A DNA stretch of 45,783 nucleotides from an uncultured Eubacterium sp. (GTDB lineage Bacteria; Bacillota; Clostridia; Lachnospirales; Lachnospiraceae). Each line of letters opens with the position of its first letter. Position 1 is the first letter of the stretch. The notes beneath the pieces were generated by a model that was not told where the DNA came from, searched no databases, and saw only the letters and a program-made list of their open reading frames with translations. Below are positions 1 through 7,624 of this stretch, in pieces. A program made the position numbers and the translations under genes. The stretch lies in contig URQO01000009.1 of the NCBI GenBank assembly GCA_900550135.1, positions 1 through 45,783 of the forward strand, given 5' to 3'.

Positions 1-60
1 GCTCGAACCCTGCACACCCTGATTAAGAGTCAGGTGCTCTACCAAATGAGCTAGAGGCGC
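1..60 (-). tRNA. tRNA-Lys (anticodon CTT), 3' end cut by window edge
   Basis: Read on the minus strand, the segment begins with the acceptor strand GCGCCTC, then a GCTC/GAGC D-arm and an anticodon stem CCTGA/TCAGG around the loop CTCTTAA, which places CTT at the anticodon (lysine, AAG codons). The T-arm GGTTCGA follows and the window ends inside it, so the 3' acceptor strand and any CCA lie outside. A well-formed promoter sits upstream at 97-125. Identity is sure from anticodon and arm geometry; only the 3' part is missing. Confidence 0.93.
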
Positions 61-96
61 GTTTTTATTCATGTCACTTCATCAGCGACAAGTGTC

Positions 97-125
97 ATTA
101 TATACTAGGCTTCACACTTTTTCAA
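97..125 (-). promoter_or_regulatory. Sigma-70/SigA-type promoter for tRNA-Lys
   Basis: On the minus strand a -35 element TTGAAA (125-120) and a consensus -10 element TATAAT (102-97) are separated by exactly 17 bp. The predicted start near 90 gives a leader of about 30 nt before the tRNA-Lys 5' end at 60. Assignment rests on hexamers, spacing and position. Confidence 0.7.
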
Positions 126-234
126 GACTTTTTTCAAAAAATTTTTACTTTTTTGTAAAATTTTTTCGTCTATTTTTTTCACATACAAAATATTGTGTTT
201 ATTTTTGTCGGTCACACACTATATGCTTTATACA

Positions 235-280
235 ATTACAAGGATTGCGTCAGTGCATAGCACTAAACAATCCTTGTAAT
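235..280. repeat. Perfect 13-bp inverted repeat with nested hairpin, 3' of the glucanase gene
   Basis: ATTACAAGGATTG at 235-247 pairs perfectly with CAATCCTTGTAAT at 268-280. The intervening 20 nt contain a second small stem, AGTGC/GCACT. It lies just beyond the stop codon of the minus-strand glucanase gene (303). Neither side carries the T-run expected of an intrinsic terminator, so it may be an mRNA 3'-end stabiliser, a factor-dependent terminator, or a repeat remnant. Confidence 0.6.
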
Positions 281-302
281 CATAACTTTAATGTAAATAA
301 CC

Positions 303-3300
303 TTATTTATAATTTTTTACTGTGTATTTTGGTGTTACTTTGATTAGTATATTGTTATATAAGTAATTATGTCCGTCTATTGTTGGCATCATACAGTTAT
401 TATACAATTGTTCTGCTATTTTATACACTGAGTAATCAATAACATCACTGTATATTGTTTCTCCATCTTCCAACACGGCGTATGCTCTTACTTTATACTC
501 TGCCGTATATGCATCTTTGCTGTTTTTACCGTATGTCATGGTTCTAACATATGTTGTTTCATTTCCTAATTTTTCCAAAATACCTTTTGTGGTTGTGTTA
601 TAAGCTTTTACAAACTGATTTTCCATTCCCAGTTTCATTTGATCAGATGTTATTTTTGTTTCTTTTCCATTGTATTTTAAAAGACCATAAATCAATCCGA
701 AGCTTGCCACTTTTTTGTCCTTTATGTTATCGGTTACTTTTGCCACCACTCTTGTTCCACCAATTTTTGTATTGATTTGAACTCCTTCTATTTTTATTGA
801 GCCTTCTGTTTCTTCCCTGGTTGTTGTTTCATTCTCTCCTGTTGTAACAGGCTCTGTTGGTTGATCTTCTTTGGTTGTCTCTGTCTGCTTTGTGGTTTCC
901 GTAGTTTTTGTAGTTGTTGTTTCTTCCGGTATATTTGTATTTTTAAACAATATTGTAACACTTTCCCTGTTATAATAATCCACAACTTTTAGTGTGTGGT
1001 ATCTGCCACTTGACAGGTCAGCATCAGATATATTTACAAATGCTCCAGCCTCCGGTTCCATGATTTTGTCATCCCATGTAACTGATGAAAACTTTGCTGG
1101 AAGATTCAACGCTACATAAATCTTTCCTGCCTCGTACTTTACCAATACTACTTTTTCTTTACTGGCGGTCACGTTATACTCCAATGAATCATTGCCTATT
1201 ACTTTTGACCATGTGGTTTCACCTGAAGGTTTTGTTGTTGTCACATTTTCCTTAGTTGTTGGCACTACTATTGATTCGTCCGGCTTTCCCGGTGCATTTG
1301 TTATCTTTTTAAATCCTTTTTCAGATACTGTTCCGTGTTCATAAATTATATTAAATGCAAACACTATGTACTTATCCTTATATGAAGTCAAATCTACATC
1401 CTTTGACCAATATCCATTATTTTTATCCAGTTCCTGTCCCATATACCCTGCAATACTGTCATTATTATAAGCTGCCGTTGCCTCCTCTACAGTATCATAT
1501 ATGTGATATAAAACTATTACGTTGGAAGCACTGTCACTTAATGATACAAATGTTGCCTTGTAACCGTTCATTGTCATATAAAGATTGTCATTGATATAAC
1601 TATCCCCAGCCGATGCCCAACGTGCATACAATGTTATGTTTCCATATACATCACTGTCTATTTTTTCTATTCTGCTTGAATATGATGCATCTGTGTACCA
1701 TCCCCTAAACACACTGTTTTCTTTTTGTGGTGTTGGCAGGTCTATTGTTTCACCATACACATATGAATTTACCATGTTGTTACATGTGCCGCCATTTAAC
1801 TGATAAGTTATATTATATTTTCCTCTGTCATAATATATTTTCAAATGTGTTCCTCCGGATTTTATGGTTCCTTCCAACACACTCTTTTCCTTATTTATAA
1901 TATAACCTTTTTTATCTGTTGGTGTTATTTGCACTTTTTCATTATTCTTACCATACTGTATGTCAGTGCCTTCCAAGTCATACTGACCACTTACATTTTG
2001 CACATAATACTCTACATAGTATTCCTGTCCCTTCATCTGGCTTTCTGTTCTTATAGTCATCTGGTTTGGTGCTGCGCTGAATTTTGCTCCATCAGAAAAC
2101 TGTACTGTTTTTATTTTACTGTCTGCATTATACACTGCATAAGTTTTCTCGCCATTTGAATCTTTAAACACCATACTTAACTCTGTATTTGAAGTAATAT
2201 CTGTCTCAGGTGTTCCTGCCTTTTGCAATGATTTTATAAATTGATAAATGTGTGCATTTGTCTCACCATTTTCCGGTGTTGATCCACCCCATCTGTCAAA
2301 TCCTCCGTCTGGATCAGCCATAGCCAGATACTCACTCCATATATCGTTCCATGATTTTGAATTGCCTTTATTTTTCAGTGTTTCTATACTGTTCTTTATG
2401 TATTCTTTGTTTGTGGCAAGATAATATGAACCTGCTGTTATAGGCAAAAGCTGAATTCCCTGAACCATGGCAGGATCTGCTGAAAACCATGTTGCATAGT
2501 CATATTTTCCACTCCATACAAGAGATGCCATATTGTTCTTTATTTGATTTGTTCCCTGTTTTACATATTTACTATCCAACACATCCTGATCAATATCAAA
2601 CCAATATGAATTGATGGCAGACAATTCTGTTGTATATAAATAGATTCCCAAATCTTTTATTTTTTCATTGTCACTTGCCATTCCATATAAAATTAAACCA
2701 TACCAGGCATTCATTGCCTCAGATGTTGACTCCTGATTGTTTCCACTTTCAGGATCTTCAAATCCTGATGCCCATGAGTGGCCCTCAAAAGGCGAAAAGT
2801 TTCTCATATATGGATATCTTGAATCTTTGCTATTTCTCTTTGTACACGCTATGTCGTCAATTAATTCTTCTATAACAGGTGCATATTTTTTTAGCCACTG
2901 GCTGTCTCTTAATCCCACCTGTGCTGCTGCTGCAATAAAATATCCATAATGGAAATGATGATCGTTCATCTGGTCAATGGAATTGTAAGATGAAGGGAAA
3001 CTAAACAAGGAACCTATGCCATCATCATAGGCAAAATACTTTCCATCTCCATCGCCTGAGTATGTAAACCAGTTTTCTAAAGATTTTTTCATTGCCTTTA
3101 AAATACGTTCACTGCTTTTGGTATCATTTACATCCTCTGCTGCTGCCAACATATTTGATGCACGGTTTAACTGCTTTCCATATGCATATGGGTCTCCATT
3201 AGTTTCATCTACACACAATTCATAATTACCATTCTCCGGCATTTTTGATGTCATGTATTCATTTACATATTCTTTTAACTTGCTTTTGTCATTGTCTGCT

Positions 3301-4505
3301 ACTCCTGTTACAAAAGGAAGCACACCTGAATATTTAAGTTCTGTTGTAAATGATGAACCCTTTACAAACTTTACTGTTCCTCTTAAGGTTCTTGCTGTAT
3401 TTTTCATGTATGAAATATTTGTCTTTATATTTTTGTACTGATGTGGCATTATGCCCATTATTGTTCCGTCAACTGTGCTTTCACTTTTTTTATCAACTGT
3501 ATAAATATATTTTGTAGACACAGTTGAATCCTGCTGATTATATGTGTATTCAGCTTTTGTGTCTGTTATAAAATTGTAAGCATATGTTTTATATTCCTTT
3601 GCAATTGCCAATGCTTCTGCATCACTTCCATCTGACTCTGTAAGCCATGCCATTGAAAAATAAGCTTTCTGCTCTGATGAAAATTCTATATTAATATTTC
3701 CAACACTACTTGAACTATTGTCTGTCTGTGTCAGTGTTGTTCCCTTTGGCAGATATATTCCATAATAATCATATTTTGGATAGCCGTTTTTTTCATCAAT
3801 GTCATCATATACTTTAAGAACTGCATATGATGAATTTTTAAGAGTTGTACCATCATAATAAACAATCTTTGAATCAACATCTTTTCTGTATTTTGCAACT
3901 GTCAGTTTTTTACTGTTCTTTAATGTAAAAAATCCAAATGGACTTCCCTGTACAATTGTTGTTTTCAAATATTGACTGTTATCATTTTTGTTTTCCAAAA
4001 CCACATCATATGACCAGTCGGTTATTTTATCTACCTTTGCATTTTCCGTGGAAAAGTCCGGTCTTACGGAAAAATCTGTGTATTTCCCATTTGTAGGAAG
4101 AGTCATAACGCAATATGTAGAACCTATTCTTGTACTTGGCTTAGATATCCACATACCATCCTTCGCAGCTTTAAATGCCAATGGGTAAGCATACATACTA
4201 CCGGAATATTGGTTGTTTCCATTAAAATTCCACATAGCCGATGTTCCCCAGTTGTTTGTATCAAAAGCTCCGTTATTATTGTCATAATTTTCTGTTGTAA
4301 ATCTTGTTACATTGCTATTACTTTTAGATGGCAGCTTTGATGCATCACTTTGCAGCGCCTTTGGCAGTCCCTCTGCAATACTTCCACTTCCCATCTGTTT
4401 TGTCTGTTCACCTTTTACCGTAATTAAGTTTGTCATTGATATACCTCCCAAAGCTATTGACATACATGTAACTACACATACTGTTTTCTTTAATATCTTT
4501 CTCAT
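303..4505 (-). CDS. Secreted multidomain endo-beta-1,3-glucanase, glycoside hydrolase family 81
   Basis: The 1400-residue product starts with a signal peptide (about residues 1-32: basic start, hydrophobic core). The large N-terminal half is a GH81 catalytic region: it carries the family motif DHHFHYGYF near residue 515 and NQESTSEAMNAWYGL near 593, where the catalytic acid and base of this family lie. Family knowledge gives internal hydrolysis of beta-1,3-glucans (laminarin, callose, fungal or cereal wall glucan). After the catalytic part come an InlB-type (Listeria-Bacteroides) repeat near 895-965 ending in FRGWYTD and TLYARW, beta-rich accessory domains, a short Thr-rich linker near 1085, a longer Thr/Glu-rich linker near 1190-1237, and a C-terminal domain of unknown function. 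No LPXTG signal, SLH or dockerin motif is visible, so attachment, if any, is by another route. It is a single gene divergent from the next one, with SD-like GAGG upstream. GH81 assignment is firm; functions of the accessory domains are inferred. Confidence 0.88.
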   Translation of the reverse strand: MRKILKKTVCVVTCMSIALGGISMTNLITVKGEQTKQMGSGSIAEGLPKALQSDASKLPSKSNSNVTRFTTENYDNNNGAFDTNNWGTSAMWNFNGNNQYSGSMYAYPLAFKAAKDGMWISKPSTRIGSTYCVMTLPTNGKYTDFSVRPDFSTENAKVDKITDWSYDVVLENKNDNSQYLKTTIVQGSPFGFFTLKNSKKLTVAKYRKDVDSKIVYYDGTTLKNSSYAVLKVYDDIDEKNGYPKYDYYGIYLPKGTTLTQTDNSSSSVGNINIEFSSEQKAYFSMAWLTESDGSDAEALAIAKEYKTYAYNFITDTKAEYTYNQQDSTVSTKYIYTVDKKSESTVDGTIMGIMPHQYKNIKTNISYMKNTARTLRGTVKFVKGSSFTTELKYSGVLPFVTGVADNDKSKLKEYVNEYMTSKMPENGNYELCVDETNGDPYAYGKQLNRASNMLAAAEDVNDTKSSERILKAMKKSLENWFTYSGDGDGKYFAYDDGIGSLFSFPSSYNSIDQMNDHHFHYGYFIAAAAQVGLRDSQWLKKYAPVIEELIDDIACTKRNSKDSRYPYMRNFSPFEGHSWASGFEDPESGNNQESTSEAMNAWYGLILYGMASDNEKIKDLGIYLYTTELSAINSYWFDIDQDVLDSKYVKQGTNQIKNNMASLVWSGKYDYATWFSADPAMVQGIQLLPITAGSYYLATNKEYIKNSIETLKNKGNSKSWNDIWSEYLAMADPDGGFDRWGGSTPENGETNAHIYQFIKSLQKAGTPETDITSNTELSMVFKDSNGEKTYAVYNADSKIKTVQFSDGAKFSAAPNQMTIRTESQMKGQEYYVEYYVQNVSGQYDLEGTDIQYGKNNEKVQITPTDKKGYIINKEKSVLEGTIKSGGTHLKIYYDRGKYNITYQLNGGTCNNMVNSYVYGETIDLPTPQKENSVFRGWYTDASYSSRIEKIDSDVYGNITLYARWASAGDSYINDNLYMTMNGYKATFVSLSDSASNVIVLYHIYDTVEEATAAYNNDSIAGYMGQELDKNNGYWSKDVDLTSYKDKYIVFAFNIIYEHGTVSEKGFKKITNAPGKPDESIVVPTTKENVTTTKPSGETTWSKVIGNDSLEYNVTASKEKVVLVKYEAGKIYVALNLPAKFSSVTWDDKIMEPEAGAFVNISDADLSSGRYHTLKVVDYYNRESVTILFKNTNIPEETTTTKTTETTKQTETTKEDQPTEPVTTGENETTTREETEGSIKIEGVQINTKIGGTRVVAKVTDNIKDKKVASFGLIYGLLKYNGKETKITSDQMKLGMENQFVKAYNTTTKGILEKLGNETTYVRTMTYGKNSKDAYTAEYKVRAYAVLEDGETIYSDVIDYSVYKIAEQLYNNCMMPTIDGHNYLYNNILIKVTPKYTVKNYK

Positions 4506-4537
4506 AAATACCTCTTTTTAAAATCTGTTAAACCTTT

Positions 4538-4551
4538 TGCGAAAACGCAAT
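4538..4551. promoter_or_regulatory. Inverted repeat TTGCG-N4-CGCAA in the glucanase 5' region
   Basis: TTGCG and CGCAA arms with a 4-nt AAAA spacer lie 33 bp upstream of the glucanase start codon. It could be a small hairpin in the mRNA leader or an operator for a sugar-responsive repressor (LacI-family operators are short inverted repeats of this size). I cannot tell which; no regulator gene is adjacent. The rest of 4506-4687 is AT-rich, and no good -35/-10 pair for the glucanase was found. Confidence 0.35.
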
Positions 4552-4626
4552 TCTATTACAAATTTTAATATATGACAAAGTGTAACACAAGGTATCTTTT
4601 TTTTAGTATAATATTCCAAATTCCCC

Positions 4627-4655
4627 TTGTACTTAATTTGATTTATCTTTATACT
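4627..4655 (+). promoter_or_regulatory. Promoter of the AI-2E/PerM-type transporter gene
   Basis: TTGTAC at 4627-4632 and TATACT at 4650-4655 are separated by 17 bp and sit about 33 bp before the start codon at 4688, which is preceded by an AGGAG ribosome binding site. Confidence 0.6.
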
Positions 4656-4687
4656 AAATATAGTTTATATATAAATAGGAGATTTTT

Positions 4688-5953
4688 ATGAGCGACAACA
4701 AAAATAAATTTGAAGGCAATAGCAGATATTTCACCATTAGTATCTACAGTATTATCACTGTTTTGATTATTGCCATTATTGTACGTGCTGTATTTTTCTG
4801 GGAGTCCACTTCAGCCACACTCAATGCTTTACTTTCAACACTTTCACCATTTTTTATGGGTATTTTGATTGCATTTCTTATAAACCCTTTGGTGTCCTGG
4901 ATGAGAAAGACTGTTTTTAAGAAATGGCTTCACATAAGAAATGATGCACTAAACAGACTGCTTGCAATTCTTTTTTCATATTTAATAGTCATTGCGGCAT
5001 TTACTGTAGGACTTGTATATCTTATTCCTGAAATTATCAACAGCCTTACACAGTTACTTAACAAAATGCCTGAATGGGCCAATGCCATTATGGATTTTGT
5101 AAATGGATTATCTAAAAAATATCCGCAAATAAATTTTGACTACATTGAGAAATCCATTACCAGTGCTGACTCAACTTTGCAGGCAACGTTAAACAAGTTA
5201 ATTTCCCACATTACAACTGCCATTGTTTCAACAGGTGTAAGCGTTGTAAAATTTATTATTAACTTACTTGTTGCAGTAATTGTTTCATGCTATTTAATTA
5301 TTGATAAAAAAATGCAGGCACGTGGCATCAAGCGTGTAGTTTTTGCAGTATTTAAGGAAGAACGTGCAAAAAAATTATGGGGCGTTGCAAAGCGTTCTAT
5401 TAGAATATTCAGTGATTTCTTTGACGGAAAGATGATTGATTCACTTATTATGGGAATCCTTTGTTTTTTCTGTATGCTTATAATCAGTCTTTTTGGTGTT
5501 AAAGGTTTCCCTGAGTGTTCATTACTTGTCAGCATCATAGTATGTATTACCAACATGATTCCATACTTTGGTCCATTTTTAGGTGGTATTCCAAGTGTAC
5601 TTCTTTTGTGTATTTATTCTCCAAAGAGTGCTTTGATTTTTGCCATTCTTATTATTGTTCTTCAACAGTTTGACGGCAATTTCCTTGGTCCAAAGATTTT
5701 AGGCGACTCTACAGGTCTTCGCCCATTATGGATTATCTTTGCCATTACTTTAGGTGGCTGGGCAGCCGGCGTTGTGGGTATGCTTCTTGGTGTTCCTGTT
5801 GTTGCTGTTATTACCGGATTGATGGAAGATTTTGTCAACAGACGTTTAGATGAGAAAAATATCGACCTACCTATTATAAATAATGAAAAGGTCCGAAAAA
5901 AAAGGGCCGAAAAAAAATTGTTTGAAAGAATCAAAAAACGCCACGAAAAATAA
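4688..5953 (+). CDS. AI-2E/PerM family membrane transporter
   Basis: The 421-residue product has a short cytoplasmic start, a pair of hydrophobic helices near residues 15-65, another near 85-110, a soluble central stretch (about 115-165), and further membrane segments to about residue 380, ending in a very basic cytoplasmic tail rich in Lys and Arg. This arrangement and the Gly/Pro-rich C-terminal segments (NMIPYFGPFLGGIPS and FDGNFLGPKILG) are typical of the AI-2 exporter/PerM/YtvI family (formerly UPF0118). Members have been linked to autoinducer-2 export, Na+/H+ antiport or permease roles, so the substrate cannot be assigned here. It appears monocistronic, with its own promoter, and converges with trmB. 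The family call is firm, the transported substance unknown. Confidence 0.85.
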   Translation: MSDNKNKFEGNSRYFTISIYSIITVLIIAIIVRAVFFWESTSATLNALLSTLSPFFMGILIAFLINPLVSWMRKTVFKKWLHIRNDALNRLLAILFSYLIVIAAFTVGLVYLIPEIINSLTQLLNKMPEWANAIMDFVNGLSKKYPQINFDYIEKSITSADSTLQATLNKLISHITTAIVSTGVSVVKFIINLLVAVIVSCYLIIDKKMQARGIKRVVFAVFKEERAKKLWGVAKRSIRIFSDFFDGKMIDSLIMGILCFFCMLIISLFGVKGFPECSLLVSIIVCITNMIPYFGPFLGGIPSVLLLCIYSPKSALIFAILIIVLQQFDGNFLGPKILGDSTGLRPLWIIFAITLGGWAAGVVGMLLGVPVVAVITGLMEDFVNRRLDEKNIDLPIINNEKVRKKRAEKKLFERIKKRHEK

Positions 5954-6055
5954 GCTTTCCTTTATTCTGCATAAATAAATAATTTATATAATTATCATGG
6001 ACGAAAGCTTTAAGTACAAGATTGTATATAAAACTTTTTAAATATTATTTTGTTA

Positions 6056-6151
6056 AAAATACCGGGATAACTAATAGCCAAATTAGGAAGCCAAATCAAA
6101 ACATTTTAACATTTGGCAACTGAAAAAAGTTATTAATTATTCCGGTATTTT
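6056..6151. repeat. Structured inverted-repeat element between convergent genes, possible bidirectional terminator
   Basis: A 21-nt arm at 6056-6076 is complementary, with two non-Watson-Crick positions, to 6131-6151 (core TACCGG on both sides). Inside, GCCAAAT occurs twice (6077-6083 and 6090-6096) while its complement ATTTGGC occurs once (6111-6117), so two alternative inner hairpins can form. Short T-runs follow the outer stem on both strands. The element fills the gap between the stop codons of the transporter gene and trmB, fitting a shared terminator, but the two-way inner pairing is more than a terminator needs. Confidence 0.55.
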
Positions 6152-6244
6152 AAATTCATTATACTATTTATTATCAGCACATTATTTGCTATTTTTATTG
6201 CTCACAGAATGTTCGTTAATATTTATTATAACACTACTTACTAT

Positions 6245-6883
6245 TTATCTGTTTGCTATTAATTTATGAATAGGATTGCCCATTGACGAAAACTTTTCTT
6301 CGTACTCTGTCATTACGTTTCCTTTTACAAGTTTTTCATCATTATGCAAATCCCATGTTTGTTCTACAAGATTCCAACCTGCTTCCGGTACCTGCTCCAA
6401 TGAAAATTGAAATAATAAATCATTGTCTGTTTTAAATTCAACCAAACCATCTTTTTTCAAAATATCATTGTATCTGTCAAAAAACTGCTTTGATGTAAGC
6501 CTTCTTTTTGCATGTCTGTCCTTTGGCCATGGATCAGAAAAATTAAGATATATTCTATCCACTTCTTCCTTTTCAAAAACATCACAAATATATTCAGCAT
6601 CCATTCTGATGAATCTTAAATTTGGTACTTCTATATCCTGACATCTTTCAATTGCTCTGATTAGAACACTTGAATACTTTTCAATTCCTACATAATTAAT
6701 ATCCGGATTTTCCTGAGCCAAAGTTGTGATAAACTTTCCCTTGCCCATTCCAATTTCTATTCTTATAGGATTGGCATTTCCAAATTCTTCTTTCCACTTT
6801 CCTTTTAATACTGTAGGTTCATTTATAGCCATAACATTATCAGCAATTGCCTCCCTTGCCCCAGGCACATTTCTAAGTCTCAT
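6245..6883 (-). CDS. trmB: tRNA (guanine-N7-)-methyltransferase
   Basis: This 212-residue enzyme methylates G46 in the variable loop of many tRNAs using S-adenosylmethionine. The start MRLRNVPGAREAI is the usual N-terminus in Firmicutes. The SAM-binding loop IEIGMGKGKF lies near residues 42-51, and the family signature NFSDPWPKDRHAKRR lies near residues 114-128. Its length matches the family (about 210-220). The gene stands alone on the minus strand, converging with the transporter gene and divergent from the V-type ATPase operon across a 414-bp gap. No missing residues or frame problems are visible. Confidence 0.95.
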   Translation of the reverse strand: MRLRNVPGAREAIADNVMAINEPTVLKGKWKEEFGNANPIRIEIGMGKGKFITTLAQENPDINYVGIEKYSSVLIRAIERCQDIEVPNLRFIRMDAEYICDVFEKEEVDRIYLNFSDPWPKDRHAKRRLTSKQFFDRYNDILKKDGLVEFKTDNDLLFQFSLEQVPEAGWNLVEQTWDLHNDEKLVKGNVMTEYEEKFSSMGNPIHKLIANR

Positions 6884-6929
6884 TATTTCAAACTTCTCCT
6901 TATTACTTAATATCTAAAATCACATTTCT

Positions 6930-7103
6930 CCCCAAAGATTTTCCTGTTGGTGCCAATCTATAACATTACGAAAGCACGCTCCCGCTGCCAAACGCTGGTA
7001 GCGGTTCTATCAAGCCAGCTACGCTGCCTTAATGAACCGACCGCGTTAGAAGCACTTTCGTAAAATGTTATAGATTGGCACCAACCTGGAATTTTTTGTG
7101 GGG
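6930..7103. repeat. Large imperfect palindrome, MITE-like or structured-RNA element
   Basis: The left arm 6946-6974 and the right arm 7055-7085 are complementary over about 29 bp, with one 2-nt insertion, around the core GTTGGTGCCAATCTATAAC. Weaker complementarity extends to CCCC (6930-6933) and GGGG (7100-7103). The roughly 80-bp centre is visibly richer in G and C than its surroundings and contains smaller stems: CGCTGCC/GGTAGCG and GCGGTTC/GAACCG. CGCTGCC occurs on both sides of GGTAGCG, so alternative folds are possible. No ORF of note lies inside. The layout suits a non-autonomous palindromic repeat element; no clear target-site duplication is seen. Rest of 6884-7297: only this element and the V-ATPase leader. 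Confidence 0.6.
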
Positions 7104-7198
7104 TAATATAGCCTTTTAGATTTTAGTAATTTTTGGTAAATTTGTAAAGTTTTTTCGTGACTTTTATTGCTTTTTTTGGAAAAAGTGATAAAGTAGGG

Positions 7199-7264
7199 TT
7201 AAGTGCCGGGGAGGGTACATTGTACTCTTACCAAGGGTTTTTTGTCTCGGTAAACACTACCGGG
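7199..7264 (+). promoter_or_regulatory. Candidate Na+-sensing riboswitch (Na+-I / DUF1646-motif type) in the V-ATPase leader
   Basis: The leader contains AGTGCCGGGGAGGGTAC from 7202, then a GTAC/GTAC hairpin, CCAAGGG, and CTCGGTAAACAC. AGTG and CCG (7202-7208) can pair with CGG (7248-7250) and CACT (7255-7258), enclosing the rest as an aptamer-like fold. CGG at 7248-7250 is also part of the terminator stem that follows, so the two structures exclude each other, as in a transcriptional ON switch. From general knowledge, Na+-I riboswitches precede Na+ transporter and ATPase genes, and the GGGGAGG and CTCGG blocks agree with my memory of that class; I could not run a covariance model. A weak promoter (TTGCTT, then TAAAGT, 16-bp gap) lies at 7167-7194. 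The structural logic is seen; the ligand is inferred. Confidence 0.55.
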
Positions 7265-7272
7265 ATTTTTTT
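7246..7272 (+). terminator. Intrinsic terminator in the V-ATPase leader (riboswitch expression platform)
   Basis: CTCGGTA (7246-7252) pairs with TACCGGG (7258-7264) around the 5-nt loop AACAC, with a run of seven T residues at 7266-7272. It stands before the first gene of the operon (start 7298), not after a gene, so it is an attenuator rather than an end-of-operon terminator. Confidence 0.8.
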
Positions 7273-7297
7273 ATCTTTATAAGTAAGGAGGCTTACT

Positions 7298-7621
7298 ATG
7301 AGTCAGGAGCTTAATAGCATAATTGACGAGCTGGCAAAGATTGATTCTGCTTCTGCCAGAATTATGCGAAAAACACAAGATGAAAAGGCAAAATATGCTG
7401 AATACATTACTCAGCAAAAAAAAGAGTTTGACAAAAAACTAGAAGAACAGGTTGATGCTGAAATTGCCGATTATGAAAAGACTCTTGCTGCCTACAGCAA
7501 AAGAGAAATAGAACAATGTCAGACAAAGTGCAATGAAGATATAGCATTACTTGAGTCTACTTACAGGGAAAAGAGTGATTCTCTTGCTGAAGAAATTTTT
7601 AAAAATATAATTAAGGAGTAA
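7298..7621 (+). CDS. V-type ATP synthase subunit G/H (peripheral stalk)
   Basis: The 107-residue product is almost entirely charged alpha-helix with heptad-like spacing, rich in Glu, Lys and Ala, without Pro or membrane segments. This fits the peripheral-stalk subunit (NtpF/AhaH/AtpH) that pairs with subunit E as a coiled coil to hold the catalytic head against rotation. Sequence conservation in this family is weak, so the call leans on position: it is the first gene of a full V-ATPase operon, preceded by the riboswitch-like leader and a strong AAGGAGG site, and separated by only 3 bp from the next gene. No other gene for this subunit occurs in the cluster. Confidence 0.8.
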   Translation: MSQELNSIIDELAKIDSASARIMRKTQDEKAKYAEYITQQKKEFDKKLEEQVDAEIADYEKTLAAYSKREIEQCQTKCNEDIALLESTYREKSDSLAEEIFKNIIKE

Positions 7622-7624
7622 TTA

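Noticed and set aside
551..4521. Numerous open frames antisense to the glucanase gene
   Set aside because: They lack ribosome binding sites and family resemblance and are explained as shadows of the long minus-strand gene.
5954..6055. Small non-coding RNA gene after the transporter
   Set aside because: No promoter, T-run or stable fold was found outside the inverted repeat at 6056-6151.
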